Of a stretch of DNA of 40,108 nucleotides, positions 23,419-32,363 are shown one piece after another; position 1 is the first letter of the stretch; each line of letters opens with the position of its first letter. Source of the DNA: Microcoleus sp. EPA2 (GTDB taxonomy: Bacteria; Cyanobacteriota; Cyanobacteriia; Cyanobacteriales; Microcoleaceae); contig JAHRFD010000039.1 of NCBI GenBank assembly GCA_020882975.1, positions 1 to 40,108 on the forward strand, in the 5' to 3' direction. The notes beneath the pieces were generated by a model that worked only from the letters and a program-made list of their open reading frames with translations, was not told the origin of the DNA and ran no database searches. The position numbers were made by a program, and so were the translations under genes.

Positions 23419-26400
23419 CTAGCTATTTATCGGTAAAGAGACAGTAAAAGTAGTTTGGCCGGGCATCGATTCAAATTCAATTATACCTCCATGTTTTTCT
23501 ACAATTTTCCTAACGATATCCAGCCCTAAACCACTACCTTCTCCTGGTGGTTTAGTAGTAAAGAAAGGCTGAAAAATTTTCGGCTTAACCTCTTCGGGAA
23601 TACCCGAACCACTATCAGTGATACTCACCAGTATAGAGCCATTTTCCTCCCTAGCCTCAATCGTCAAAGTTCCTCGGTTATTCATAGCTTGCAAGCCGTT
23701 ATGAATTAAATTAGTCCAAACTTGATTTAATTCATCAAAGTAGCAGCAGATTTGGGGCAAATCTTGATAATTACGAATTACTTCTATTCCCTGTTTAAGT
23801 TGGTTTTGATACAGGGTTAAAACCGCTTCAACTCCCTCAATAATATTCGCTTCAATAGTTTCTCCAGTTTGGTTGAATCGGGCATAGGTTTTGAGTGCAA
23901 ACACAATTTTAGTGGCTCTTTCAGAAGCAATTTTAATGTCTCGTGTACTTTCTTGCAAACCGACAAACTGGCGCACGGTTTTGAGAAAGTTGTCACACTC
24001 CGCATCTTGGAATATGGAGATAAAAGGCTCCAGGCGATCGCAAATTCCCAAATCTAGAAGCAGATTCGCCGCAGTATCAGCCTCAGCAATGCCTTGAGCT
24101 TGTAGTTGGCTGACAATAGCTTTCCTCAATTGGCGGCGTTCTCTGCCCGATACAATGGTAGTATTTTGTTGCGATCGCTCCAACATCTCGATAAATTGCT
24201 GTTGGCGTTGTAGCGATAGTGATTGAAAAAATGAGGGTAATTGATTGAGATTTTGACTCAAAAAATCGCTCATATAACCCACGGAGGAACAGATTGCTCC
24301 CAAAGGTGTATTGATTTCATGAGCAACTCCCGCCACCAGTTGTCCCAAGGCAGCCATCTTTTCCGATTGAATCAGTTCGTCTTGGGTAGATTGGAGAGTA
24401 TTTAAAGCCTGTGAAAGTTCTTGGGTACGTTCCTCTACTTTAGTTTCTAAATTAGCATAGAGTTGGGCATTTTCAATCGAAATTGCTGCTTGAGAGGCTA
24501 AGATATTTAAGACTGCGAGGCGATCGTCCGTAAAAGCATTAGTCACCAGATTATTTTCCAGGTACAGAATTGCGATCGCTTTTCCTTGATGTTGAATCGG
24601 TAGACACAATACTGATTTTGGTTGATGCTGGATGATATAAGAGTCAGCAGCAAAGGTAGCCTCTGTAGTGGCATCATTTATTACCAGAGTTTCTTGGGTG
24701 CGCCAGACATAGTTAATAATGGCGATCGGAATTTCGTTAGAATCAACAACTTGAGTTGAGCTTAGGTTGCAAGATTTACCAATAGCACATTGAGCGGCCA
24801 GCAAGAATAAATCTCCTTTTATCAAAATCAGCGCTCCTGTTTCGGCTCCCGCATTCTCTATCATCACTTGCATCAAAGTGGAGAGCAACTTATCGATATT
24901 TATTTCGCCTGAGAGTGATTGAGATGCTTTGATTACGGTTGCCAAATCCAGGATTTGTGAAACACCTGAACTTGTACCTGTAACAGTTCCACTCATTGTT
25001 TGAGCAATTGTCTCGCCTGTCTTTAAGGTCATTTTCTGATTTAAAATCGGCGCAAGTAATTGAGGATAACGTTTTTCTAAATCCTCAACTTTTGCCTTGG
25101 CTCCCCAGCGTGCATAGGCGTAGTAAGCATCCGTTAGGTAGACTTGAGCAATTTTCTCTTTGTCCCAGGTTAGATAGAATTTGGCGGCGAGTTCGTTAGC
25201 TAGGGCTTCTTCATTGATGTACTCGTTTTCTTGGGCGAGTTTAATAGCGCGATCGTAATTATCAATTGCCTCGATATGTTGACCTAAAACTCGATATCGT
25301 TCAGCCTCTACTAAATACAATTTATGCAAATAATTCATGGGAGCATTTTGCGCCCACTGATGCAGAGTAGTTTGATGGGTTTCCACTAAGGCAAGAATTT
25401 CAGTTTGCTCAATTGCTGACTCTGTGGGCAAAAGTGCTAGGTGGGTGAGGGCGGCATAGAAATGGAAAATGGGAACAAAAGTCGATCCCGATACTCCCAT
25501 CACACACTGTTTAATTTGGGTAATGTTGTCTAGGGCAGCCGTGTAGTTTCCATAGCAGTAAGCAAGCAGCAGTTTGAAGATGCAGGCACAGGCGATCGCC
25601 GTGAATTCATTGTCCTGATAATGCTTGGGAATCATCACAGTTTCATCATAGGCTTCCCCGATTAAGCAATCCGAGTGAATACGGGTTTCCCTCAAGTTCT
25701 GCACCGTCTGCTGAATCATATCCAAATAAATTTGAGCAGAATATTGTTTCAACTGCGCCATCACACCCCTGTAACCTGCTATTTCTGCTTCCCAAGTATC
25801 TAGTTCTACCCCAGCGAATAAATGGGTATAAAAATAAATGTATATGTTATAGCCAGCGTCTACAAAATCGCCAGTTTCCATGCCAGCCGTAAAGCCATCT
25901 TTCAGTGTCGGTAATGTTGCTAAAAGAGATTCTTTACGATGTTGAATCCAGCCCCCAAACAAAAGTAGAACTGTGGACTTCAATTCCCGTACATTTAACC
26001 GATCGAGCAAGTTCAGCCCCAATTGCCCATAGCCATAGCCCGTTTCCACTTCTTGAAAAAAGGCACACAACACCATCCCGTGCATCGCATACCCCACCGT
26101 CGATGCGGGTGCATTCCCAAATTGGAGCGATAAACTCACCATCGTCGAGCTAAGTAGGGGCAGTAAACCGGGCATTCCCTGGAAAACGGGTGGAAACAAC
26201 ATACCAGACAGTTGCATAGCTGCGTGAGTCTGTGGATTTCTCATCACAGGTAGGTCAATTAGTTCCTCAATCTTTCTGTCGCCGAGGTAGCCTGCAAGGG
26301 CTTGTAGCGCTTTGCCGATCGAGGCTTCATCAGGTGTGGTAGGGAGTTCAATTCCCAATTGTAAGAGTGCGTCTCTGGCGACTGCGATCGTTTCTAACAC

Positions 26401-29253
26401 CTTGATCTGGGCTGTCTGAGCAGCAATTTTTATTTCGTAAATTTTAACTCGCTCTAAAATTGTTTGGGCGTGTTGCAAAACCTGTGCTGCTAGGGTATCC
26501 ATACCATCAAAGTCAGCATTCAAATAGGCAGCTTCAGCAGCAGCAACATAGAGATTCAGGGTCAATTCATACTGATTCTGCCAGCAGTTAGCCCTCAAGA
26601 GTTCAATCCCTGTTTGGAGATACATATTTGCCGCAGCATAAGCAGTTGAAGTTAAAGCTTTACGTCCGGCAATTAAATTTAATTGAGCTAGTTGATCTCG
26701 CTCAGGCTGATATTCAATTAACTCCAGCCCGATATTCAACTGGTTGACAATATCAAAAATTTTTTCTTCTCTTTCTGCTTCCGTAGGGGCGGTGCCACCG
26801 TGCCCGCCCTTGTGCAACAATAGTTGACCAATTTCGAGATGGGTGGACTGTTTCTGGGATTCGGGAATCAGAAAATATGCTGCTTGCTGCACTCGGTCAT
26901 GTAAAAACTTGTAAGGAACCGATAACTCCGACGCTTGTCCAACTTCAACTGATTCCGAGTCGCCAAAAAACTTGTAAACTTCACTAATCGGAATAACCAA
27001 CCCTTCTTGCAACGCTTTCCACAAATCAGCAGAGGTTTCAATCTGAGATTTTTGATGAACAATTGCCAGAGTTGCTAAGTCAAATTGATTACCAATACAA
27101 GCTGCAAGTTTCAGGACGTCCTGGGTATTTATAGGCAGTTTTTGCAACTGAATTGCCATAAACTCGACCACATCATCGGTCAAAGCTAGCGTCCTAACTT
27201 GGGCAATATCGCATTTCCAACCCCCCCTTGCCCCCCCTTGGTAAGGGGGGGTTGGCAAGCTTGCCCCCCCTTGGTAAGGGGGAGTTGGCAAGCTTGCCCC
27301 CCCTTGGTAAGGGGGAGTTGGCAAGCTTGCCCCCCCTTGATAAGGGGGGGTTGGCAAGCTTGCCCCCCCTTGATAAGGGGGGGTTGGCAAGCTTGACCCC
27401 CCTTGATAAGGGGGGGTTGGCAAGCTTGCCCCCCCTTGATAAGGGGGGGTTGGGGGGGTATAATCAAATACTATTAATCCATCAACCTGCAAAGATTTAA
27501 GAAATTGAGTAGCAAAGAAAGGATTGCCTTGAGTTTTGCCGAAAACCAGTTCTGTTAGAGGCATTGCCCTTTCGGGTGAACAAATCATGGTATCAGCAAT
27601 CAGGCGATTCAGGGAATTTTTGTCTAAAGGTGCTAACGTAATTTGGTTAACTGTTGCCGAGTATGAGCGAATCTCATCCAATGTCAGCATCAGTGGATGG
27701 GCTGGAAAAACTTCATTGTCCCGATACGCTCCCATTAACAACAGATAGTTGGTATCTTTTTCACTCATTAATAATTGTATTAGCTTCAATGAAGCTGAGT
27801 CTGCCCACTGCAAATCATCCAAGAAAATTACTAAAGGATGCTCTTTTGTGGCAAACACTCGGATGAAGTTTTGAAATAATAGATTGAAGCGATTTTTAGC
27901 AGCAGTCCCCTCTAGTTCTGACACTTTTTTCTGCTTGCCAATTAGGTGTTCTAATTCAGGAATGACATCAATAATGACCTGACCGTTTTCACCCAAAGCC
28001 TCAAATACTTTAACTTTCCATTTCTGCACCTGGGCAGGACTTTCAGTGAGTAATTGCCGCATTAAATTCTGGAATGCTTGCACCCATGCAGAAAAGGGAA
28101 TATCGCGCTTGAATTGGTCAAATTTTCCTTTAATGAAATAACCCCTTTGGCGGACAATGGGTTTGTGCACTTCATTCACTACAGCGGTTTTACCAATGCC
28201 AGAAAAGCCAGCAACTAGCATAATTTCTCTACTGCCTTCGCTTACGCGATCGAAGGCATCTAATAAAGCTTTAACTTCAATTTCTCTGCCGTATAGTTTT
28301 TCGGGAATCACGAAGCGATCGCAAATATCCCAATTTCCCAATCCAAACTGGCTAATAGTCCCATTCTCTTGCCATTGCTGCCAGCATTTTTCTAAGTCAT
28401 AGCGCAGTCCCGTAGCACTTTGATAGCGTAATTCTGGAGTTTTTGCCATCAATTTGAGAATCAGATTATTCACCATCACCGACATATTTTGAACCATTTC
28501 CATTGGCGGAATTGGCATCTTGGCAATATGACAGTGAACCAGTTCCATGGGTTCGGTAGAATTAAATGGTAATTGCCCTGTTAGTAGTTGGTAAAAAGTA
28601 ACTCCCAGCGAGTAAAAATCGGTGCGGTAATCGATACCTCGATTCATTCGTCCCGTCTGTTCTGGGGACATATAAGCTAGGGTTCCTTCTAAGACTTTGG
28701 GATTTTGGATTTCTTGGTTTTCTCTAGGTAGCAGTGAGGAAATGCTGAAGTCAATTAATTTAACTTCTTTAGTTTTAGGGTTAATTAAAATATTCTGGGG
28801 CTTGATGTCTTTGTGAATAATTCGGTTGTGATATAGTGCTTCTAGGGTTTGGACAACCTGAAGCGCGATCGGCCAAAACTCATCTAGCGGTAGGGGCGAA
28901 GTCTGGGGCGAGGTGTCAGAGTTACTTGATTGGATATTATCCAATGGCTTGGCATTAGCAGTATACTCAGCCAGGGAAACACCACCAACATCCTCCATTA
29001 CCAGAGCAAAAGCATTGCGGTAGTTTAAGAGTGCAATCGGTTTGACAATTCCGGGAAGGTCAAGATTTTTGGTAATGGTGTACTGATTCCGAAACTGCAC
29101 GAGTTCGCTAAAAGTTGGATACTCTGTTTTGAGCAGTTTGATAATCACTTTTTGGTTGGACTCAGAAACACCTCGATAAACCTGTGTTCTAGATCCATTA
29201 TAGATTTCTTCGATGATGTGATAACCTGGAATTATTAACAAATTATTAGTCAT
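23419..29253 (-). CDS. Ser/Thr protein kinase - AAA ATPase - GAF - histidine kinase (HstK type)
   Basis: A 1944-residue dual kinase of the cyanobacterial HstK kind. Residues 1-290 are a Hanks-type kinase: VIIKL with Lys39, catalytic HKDIKPQN (Asp149), LIDFS at 166-170 (the DFG position reads DFS), and YMSPEQTGRMNRGIDYRTDF. Residues 320-590 are an ATPase domain with Walker A GFSGIGKT (349-356) and Walker B LVIFLDDLQWAD (about 474-485). Residues 601-675 are seven copies of PTPPYQGGASL. Then come about 700 residues of TPR-like helices, a GAF domain (about 1440-1600), a coiled coil, and a histidine kinase with His1645 (GVAHEINTPLGAI), NQVWTNLIHNGLQAM and GSGLGLDIVRKIV. Related proteins link Ser/Thr and two-component signalling. 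The receiver gene follows 203 bp later. Confidence 0.95.
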   Translation of the reverse strand: MTNNLLIIPGYHIIEEIYNGSRTQVYRGVSESNQKVIIKLLKTEYPTFSELVQFRNQYTITKNLDLPGIVKPIALLNYRNAFALVMEDVGGVSLAEYTANAKPLDNIQSSNSDTSPQTSPLPLDEFWPIALQVVQTLEALYHNRIIHKDIKPQNILINPKTKEVKLIDFSISSLLPRENQEIQNPKVLEGTLAYMSPEQTGRMNRGIDYRTDFYSLGVTFYQLLTGQLPFNSTEPMELVHCHIAKMPIPPMEMVQNMSVMVNNLILKLMAKTPELRYQSATGLRYDLEKCWQQWQENGTISQFGLGNWDICDRFVIPEKLYGREIEVKALLDAFDRVSEGSREIMLVAGFSGIGKTAVVNEVHKPIVRQRGYFIKGKFDQFKRDIPFSAWVQAFQNLMRQLLTESPAQVQKWKVKVFEALGENGQVIIDVIPELEHLIGKQKKVSELEGTAAKNRFNLLFQNFIRVFATKEHPLVIFLDDLQWADSASLKLIQLLMSEKDTNYLLLMGAYRDNEVFPAHPLMLTLDEIRSYSATVNQITLAPLDKNSLNRLIADTMICSPERAMPLTELVFGKTQGNPFFATQFLKSLQVDGLIVFDYTPPTPPYQGGASLPTPPYQGGSSLPTPPYQGGASLPTPPYQGGASLPTPPYQGGASLPTPPYQGGASLPTPPYQGGARGGWKCDIAQVRTLALTDDVVEFMAIQLQKLPINTQDVLKLAACIGNQFDLATLAIVHQKSQIETSADLWKALQEGLVIPISEVYKFFGDSESVEVGQASELSVPYKFLHDRVQQAAYFLIPESQKQSTHLEIGQLLLHKGGHGGTAPTEAEREEKIFDIVNQLNIGLELIEYQPERDQLAQLNLIAGRKALTSTAYAAANMYLQTGIELLRANCWQNQYELTLNLYVAAAEAAYLNADFDGMDTLAAQVLQHAQTILERVKIYEIKIAAQTAQIKVLETIAVARDALLQLGIELPTTPDEASIGKALQALAGYLGDRKIEELIDLPVMRNPQTHAAMQLSGMLFPPVFQGMPGLLPLLSSTMVSLSLQFGNAPASTVGYAMHGMVLCAFFQEVETGYGYGQLGLNLLDRLNVRELKSTVLLLFGGWIQHRKESLLATLPTLKDGFTAGMETGDFVDAGYNIYIYFYTHLFAGVELDTWEAEIAGYRGVMAQLKQYSAQIYLDMIQQTVQNLRETRIHSDCLIGEAYDETVMIPKHYQDNEFTAIACACIFKLLLAYCYGNYTAALDNITQIKQCVMGVSGSTFVPIFHFYAALTHLALLPTESAIEQTEILALVETHQTTLHQWAQNAPMNYLHKLYLVEAERYRVLGQHIEAIDNYDRAIKLAQENEYINEEALANELAAKFYLTWDKEKIAQVYLTDAYYAYARWGAKAKVEDLEKRYPQLLAPILNQKMTLKTGETIAQTMSGTVTGTSSGVSQILDLATVIKASQSLSGEINIDKLLSTLMQVMIENAGAETGALILIKGDLFLLAAQCAIGKSCNLSSTQVVDSNEIPIAIINYVWRTQETLVINDATTEATFAADSYIIQHQPKSVLCLPIQHQGKAIAILYLENNLVTNAFTDDRLAVLNILASQAAISIENAQLYANLETKVEERTQELSQALNTLQSTQDELIQSEKMAALGQLVAGVAHEINTPLGAICSSVGYMSDFLSQNLNQLPSFFQSLSLQRQQQFIEMLERSQQNTTIVSGRERRQLRKAIVSQLQAQGIAEADTAANLLLDLGICDRLEPFISIFQDAECDNFLKTVRQFVGLQESTRDIKIASERATKIVFALKTYARFNQTGETIEANIIEGVEAVLTLYQNQLKQGIEVIRNYQDLPQICCYFDELNQVWTNLIHNGLQAMNNRGTLTIEAREENGSILVSITDSGSGIPEEVKPKIFQPFFTTKPPGEGSGLGLDIVRKIVEKHGGIIEFESMPGQTTFTVSLPINS
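27229..27453 (-). repeat. Seven in-frame 33-bp repeats inside the giant kinase gene
   Basis: Seven units of 33 bp encode PTPPYQGG(A/S)SL. Each unit is made of two palindromes: CCCCCTTGATAAGGGGG-type (or the GGTAAG variant) and GGCAAGCTTGCC. The first three units as read on the plus strand carry GGTAAG and the last four GATAAG. The array lies just after the ATPase domain. It is the coding equivalent of the dispersed G/C-tract palindromes. Confidence 0.9.
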
Positions 29254-29823
29254 GGTGAAGAAGTTAAATAAAGATTATATAGATGCTACCGGATGCTGAA
29301 AACACTCGATTTGACCAGATACTTACTGCACTACGTGCATTTTTAAGCTGAAATTCTTGATTGTGCCAATTTTAGACGATCGCCTGGAAGTTAGCTAGCC
29401 TATTCATGGTAATTTGAAGATTTTCGACTCAGGTTAATTGACAGTAGCTAAATAGTCGATCGCCTTTAAGTATACCAAGCGCCAAGGCTGTTAATGTGAT
29501 TTGTTCCTTCCTTCCTGAGCGGAGTCGAAGGGAGAAAGGAACAAAACGGATTGGCGATTGCTATATTCCATTTAGACAAAATTTATTCTCAAACATATCA
29601 CATTTCTAGTTTCTTGTCAAATCATCGCCGAACAGCCTGGGAAACTATAGGAATATTTTGATTAAATCACCAATCGGAGCGATCGTGTAACCAACAACCA
29701 ACAACAAATAACCAATAACCAACAACCAACAACAAATAACCAATAACCAACAACAAATAACCAATAACCAACAACAAATAACCAATAACCAACAACAAAT
29801 AACCAATAACCAATAACCAATAA
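29254..29823. other. Intergenic region between cyclase and giant kinase genes
   Basis: 570 bp with no convincing gene. It holds the palindromic repeat at 29500-29545 and the heptamer array at 29689-29830. The remaining ~240 bp before the giant kinase (29254-29495) carry no recognised motif apart from CGATCG sites and must include its promoter if it is not co-transcribed with the cyclase gene. Confidence 0.5.
29500..29545. repeat. Palindromic dispersed repeat with CTGAGCGGAGTCGAAGG core
   Basis: TTTGTTCCTT (29500-29509) and AAGGAACAAA (29536-29545) are perfect arms around CCTGAGCGGAGTCGAAGGG. That core is a familiar dispersed sequence in cyanobacterial genomes. It could fold into a stable stem in the transcript between the cyclase and giant kinase genes. 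Confidence 0.6.
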
Positions 29824-29830
29824 CTAACCA
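29689..29830. repeat. Heptamer array (AACCAAC/AACAAAT/AACCAAT) at cyclase stop
   Basis: About twenty 7-base units, largely arranged as a 21-bp higher-order repeat AACCAAC-AACAAAT-AACCAAT. On the minus strand it begins within the stop codon of the cyclase gene (29824-29826). It can be read as a hydrophobic frame (WLLVICC repeats) on the minus strand, but this is a by-product of the repeat. Confidence 0.85.
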
Positions 29831-31593
29831 CATCTTCCCAGATAAATCTGAGCCACTATGTCGCCAGGATTGTGCTGCAAACACTCAGTAAAAAGTAAAC
29901 CCGCCCCACTAAAGTTTTTCATATCATACAAAAACAAAGCCTCACTAAATACTTGCATAGTAGCTAACTTGCCAGCTTTAATTTCCGGCAAGTCCGCATC
30001 AAAAACTTCATAAACAGTAACCATTTCCGACTTTCCTTTTACCTGAACTCGATCGATTTTGCGGATTGCATAATCAGCAGGATTTTTCAAAGACTGGAAA
30101 GTCGGATCGGTAATCAACAACGACACCCCATACTTTTTCGTCAAACTTTCAATCCTAGAAGCCAAATTAACCGCATCACTAATCACAGTACCATCCATCC
30201 GGCTAGGCCCGCCAACGATACCCAGCATCAAAGAACCAGTATTAATCCCCACCCCAATCTTAATGGGTATATAGCCAGCAGAAGCGCGCTCTTGATTGTA
30301 TTCAACCAAGGCGTGTAGCATGGCTATTCCCGCACGAACAGCATCATCAGCACCCTCGCTAAACAGTGCCATAATTGCATCGCCAATATATTTATCAATA
30401 AACCCCCGATTTTCAACAATTAGCGGTTCCATATGACTCAAATAAGAATTTATAAATTTGAAATTCTCTTCTGGTGTCATCTGTTCCGAAAGAGTAGTGA
30501 ATTCGCGGATGTCAGAAAATAACACGGACATTTCTAACTCTATCGCGTCTCCCAATTTAATATCAACAATACTTTCACATCCCAAAAAACCTAAAAACTG
30601 ATTGGGTACAAATCGACTTGTAGCCTCAGTGATTTCTAATTCTGCCTCCAGTGCAATTTCCAAATTGCAATTGACTTCAAAGAGTTCCTCAATGAATTTT
30701 TTCCGTTCTGCTTCAGCTTGTTTGCGTTCCGTGATATCTTGAAGAGTATTGATCGCATAGACAATTTTGCCATCCCGATCGTAAATTGGGGTAGCCTGAA
30801 TTTCTAGGGGAATAATTTGGTCCCCCTGTCGGATTTCTAAATCATCAGCCACGGAAGTTTCCCCCCTCAATGCCCGGATGATGGGTAAGTTTTCGACAGG
30901 GCAATGTTCAAGAGTACCCCCTCGATAAAGTTGATAAACCTCTGACAATTTTTCCGCAGGCATATCCGATACAACTCCTTTACCAAATATCTCTTTTGCC
31001 TTCCGATTGATATAGTAAACTTTGCCATCAGTATCAAGTACACCCACACCCACTGGCATTGCTTCCAAAAACTGTGTTAAGCGATTTTCGTTTTCATGTA
31101 GTTTAGTAATCAGTACCGCTTGCTGGCTGTTTAATGTTGCCAACTCTTGATTCATGCGCTGGAGTTCTGCATTTTGTTCTGTAAGTTGTTTGTCTTTAAA
31201 ATAGCTATTTATCGCTTCTTTAACTGTCAATTTTAAATCTTCTGCTTGCCAAGGCTTACTGATATAACGATATAAATTGGCATGATTAATCGCATTGCTT
31301 ATCGCTTCAACCTCCGCTTGTCCTGTGAGCATAATTTTGATAGTTTTGGGCGAAATGATGTGTACGCGCCTTAATAGCTCATCTCCCCTCATTTCCGGCA
31401 TCATCTGGTCGGAAATAATTAGAATAACTTCTGAACCCTCTTCTCGCAATTCTTCTATTAATTCTAATGCTTCCTCTCCTCCTTCAGCTATTTCGATTAT
31501 ATAATCGTTATCGACGGCCTCTCGCAATTCTGCTTTGAGCCCCCTGAGTATAGTTATCTCATCATCGACGCAAATTATTACCTTTTGGTTCAT
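29824..31593 (-). CDS. Receiver-PAS-class III adenylate cyclase
   Basis: A 589-residue protein with a receiver (1-125: VIICVDDEITILRGLKAEL, IISDQMMPEMRGDELL, IMLTGQAEVEA, ISKPW), a coiled coil, a PAS domain (about 165-290, LTQFLEAMPVGVGVLD to INTLQDITERKQAE), a short linker and a class III cyclase domain (about 350-540). The metal-binding Asp residues are 361 (LFSDIREFT) and 405 (YIGDAIMALF). Lys401 (IDKYIG) and the Asp of GTVISDAVNLASRIE fit ATP use, and the Asn/Arg of NLASRIE stabilise the transition state. So it should make cAMP under phosphorylation control. The front half closely resembles the receiver-PAS-kinase at 20919-22823. The ATG overlaps the previous receiver's stop by 4 bp. Confidence 0.93.
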   Translation of the reverse strand: MNQKVIICVDDEITILRGLKAELREAVDNDYIIEIAEGGEEALELIEELREEGSEVILIISDQMMPEMRGDELLRRVHIISPKTIKIMLTGQAEVEAISNAINHANLYRYISKPWQAEDLKLTVKEAINSYFKDKQLTEQNAELQRMNQELATLNSQQAVLITKLHENENRLTQFLEAMPVGVGVLDTDGKVYYINRKAKEIFGKGVVSDMPAEKLSEVYQLYRGGTLEHCPVENLPIIRALRGETSVADDLEIRQGDQIIPLEIQATPIYDRDGKIVYAINTLQDITERKQAEAERKKFIEELFEVNCNLEIALEAELEITEATSRFVPNQFLGFLGCESIVDIKLGDAIELEMSVLFSDIREFTTLSEQMTPEENFKFINSYLSHMEPLIVENRGFIDKYIGDAIMALFSEGADDAVRAGIAMLHALVEYNQERASAGYIPIKIGVGINTGSLMLGIVGGPSRMDGTVISDAVNLASRIESLTKKYGVSLLITDPTFQSLKNPADYAIRKIDRVQVKGKSEMVTVYEVFDADLPEIKAGKLATMQVFSEALFLYDMKNFSGAGLLFTECLQHNPGDIVAQIYLGRCG

Positions 31594-31988
31594 AGCTTAT
31601 GGGATAAAGCAGATTTAATAGTTTCCCGTAACTCTGCTTCAAACCAAGGTTTAGATAAGCATTTATGAAGATTTGCCTGTTGTTGAGCGCGAGCGATTGC
31701 TGATTGGTCAACTTGACCTGTCAGCATTATTTTGACAATATGAGGAAATTTTTCATGAATACGAATCAACAACTCATCTCCCTTCATACCGGGCATTAAC
31801 CAATCGGAAATAATCATAACGACGCTGACTTCATCGTCATTGAGCTCGCTAATTAACTCCAAAGCTTCTTCGGCATCTTCCGCCCCTTCATAGCTGTACG
31901 CATCGCCAAATTCTGCGGCTAGCTGCGTCCTCAGACTGTCCAACATGATTCTCTCGTCGTCAACACACAAAATCACTGGTTTAGACAT
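31590..31988 (-). CDS. Stand-alone response regulator receiver protein
   Basis: A 132-residue receiver-only protein: MSKPVILCVDDERIMLDSLR, phospho-acceptor Asp in IISDWLMPGMKGDELL, IMLTGQVDQSAIARA, and SKPWFEAEL. Its first 15 residues and most of its core match the receiver at 20435-20851. It is translationally coupled by an ATGA overlap to the receiver-PAS-cyclase gene. Upstream lies a decayed histidine kinase end (32226-32329), so this receiver probably once had a kinase partner directly before it. Confidence 0.93.
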   Translation of the reverse strand: MSKPVILCVDDERIMLDSLRTQLAAEFGDAYSYEGAEDAEEALELISELNDDEVSVVMIISDWLMPGMKGDELLIRIHEKFPHIVKIMLTGQVDQSAIARAQQQANLHKCLSKPWFEAELRETIKSALSHKL

Positions 31989-32183
31989 CTATTTTTGCTC
32001 CTTTGTCATTAGTCGATCAATTCGAGATTAGAGATTGGTATCATCAGTCGCGATCGATCGCAGCTAGTTGCGATAGACAACCCTGGGGATTTTCAGATTA
32101 GTATCCACTTGTGAAACCATCAAAACCGGAAACTCTGGAAATCCCTCCTGTCACCCGTTGGATTAACCAAAAGGCGATCGCAG

Positions 32184-32232
32184 GATGTGAGATGAAAATT
32201 ATCGCTTAATTTAAAACCTCAAATCTCACATC
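32184..32232. repeat. 10-bp inverted repeat at the end of the kinase remnant
   Basis: GATGTGAGAT (32184-32193) and ATCTCACATC (32223-32232) are perfect arms with 29 bases between. The right arm covers the stop codon of the kinase remnant. It may be the old terminator of the lost kinase gene. Confidence 0.4.
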
Positions 32233-32329
32233 ATTGGTATAAAAACGTGAAACGTAGTTTTGTCAGGAATAGATTTAACTTCAATTTCCCCCTGATGTTT
32301 GTTAATAATCTTGCTGATTTTTAGTAGTA
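32226..32329 (-). pseudogene. Histidine kinase C-terminal remnant
   Basis: The minus strand reads LLKISKIINKHQGEIEVKS, then IPDKTTFHVFIPMM and a TGA at 32226-32228. This aligns with the end of the receiver-PAS-kinase (LDIVNKIVKKHHGKIEFES, IPGQTKFSVFIPLT) and of the giant kinase (LDIVRKIVEKHGGIIEFES, MPGQTTFTVSLPINS). Homology starts at the G2-box helix of the ATPase domain and stops at about 32329; no start codon or other kinase part lies between there and rnhB. The stub is what remains of a kinase gene that stood before the receiver at 31590-31988. Confidence 0.75.
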
Positions 32330-32363
32330 TAAATTTGTACTTTAAGTTTATAAGTTTTGTCTA

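Larger units (their letters stand above)
31989..32363. other. Intergenic region between receiver gene and rnhB
   Basis: 375 bp. The rnhB-proximal part contains a histidine kinase remnant (32226-32329). Next to it is a 10-bp inverted repeat (32184-32232). Between about 31989 and 32180 there are CGATCG-type sites and no recognised motif; the promoter for the receiver and cyclase genes is expected here. Confidence 0.5.

Noticed and set aside
29689..29830. CRISPR array
   Set aside because: The units are 7 or 21 bp with no unique spacers, and there are no cas genes; it is an STRR array. The same applies to the other repeat arrays.
29645..29884. Hydrophobic repeat protein (WLLVICC units) on the minus strand
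   Set aside because: It is only the translation of the heptamer array that begins at the cyclase stop codon, and it overlaps the cyclase gene in another frame.
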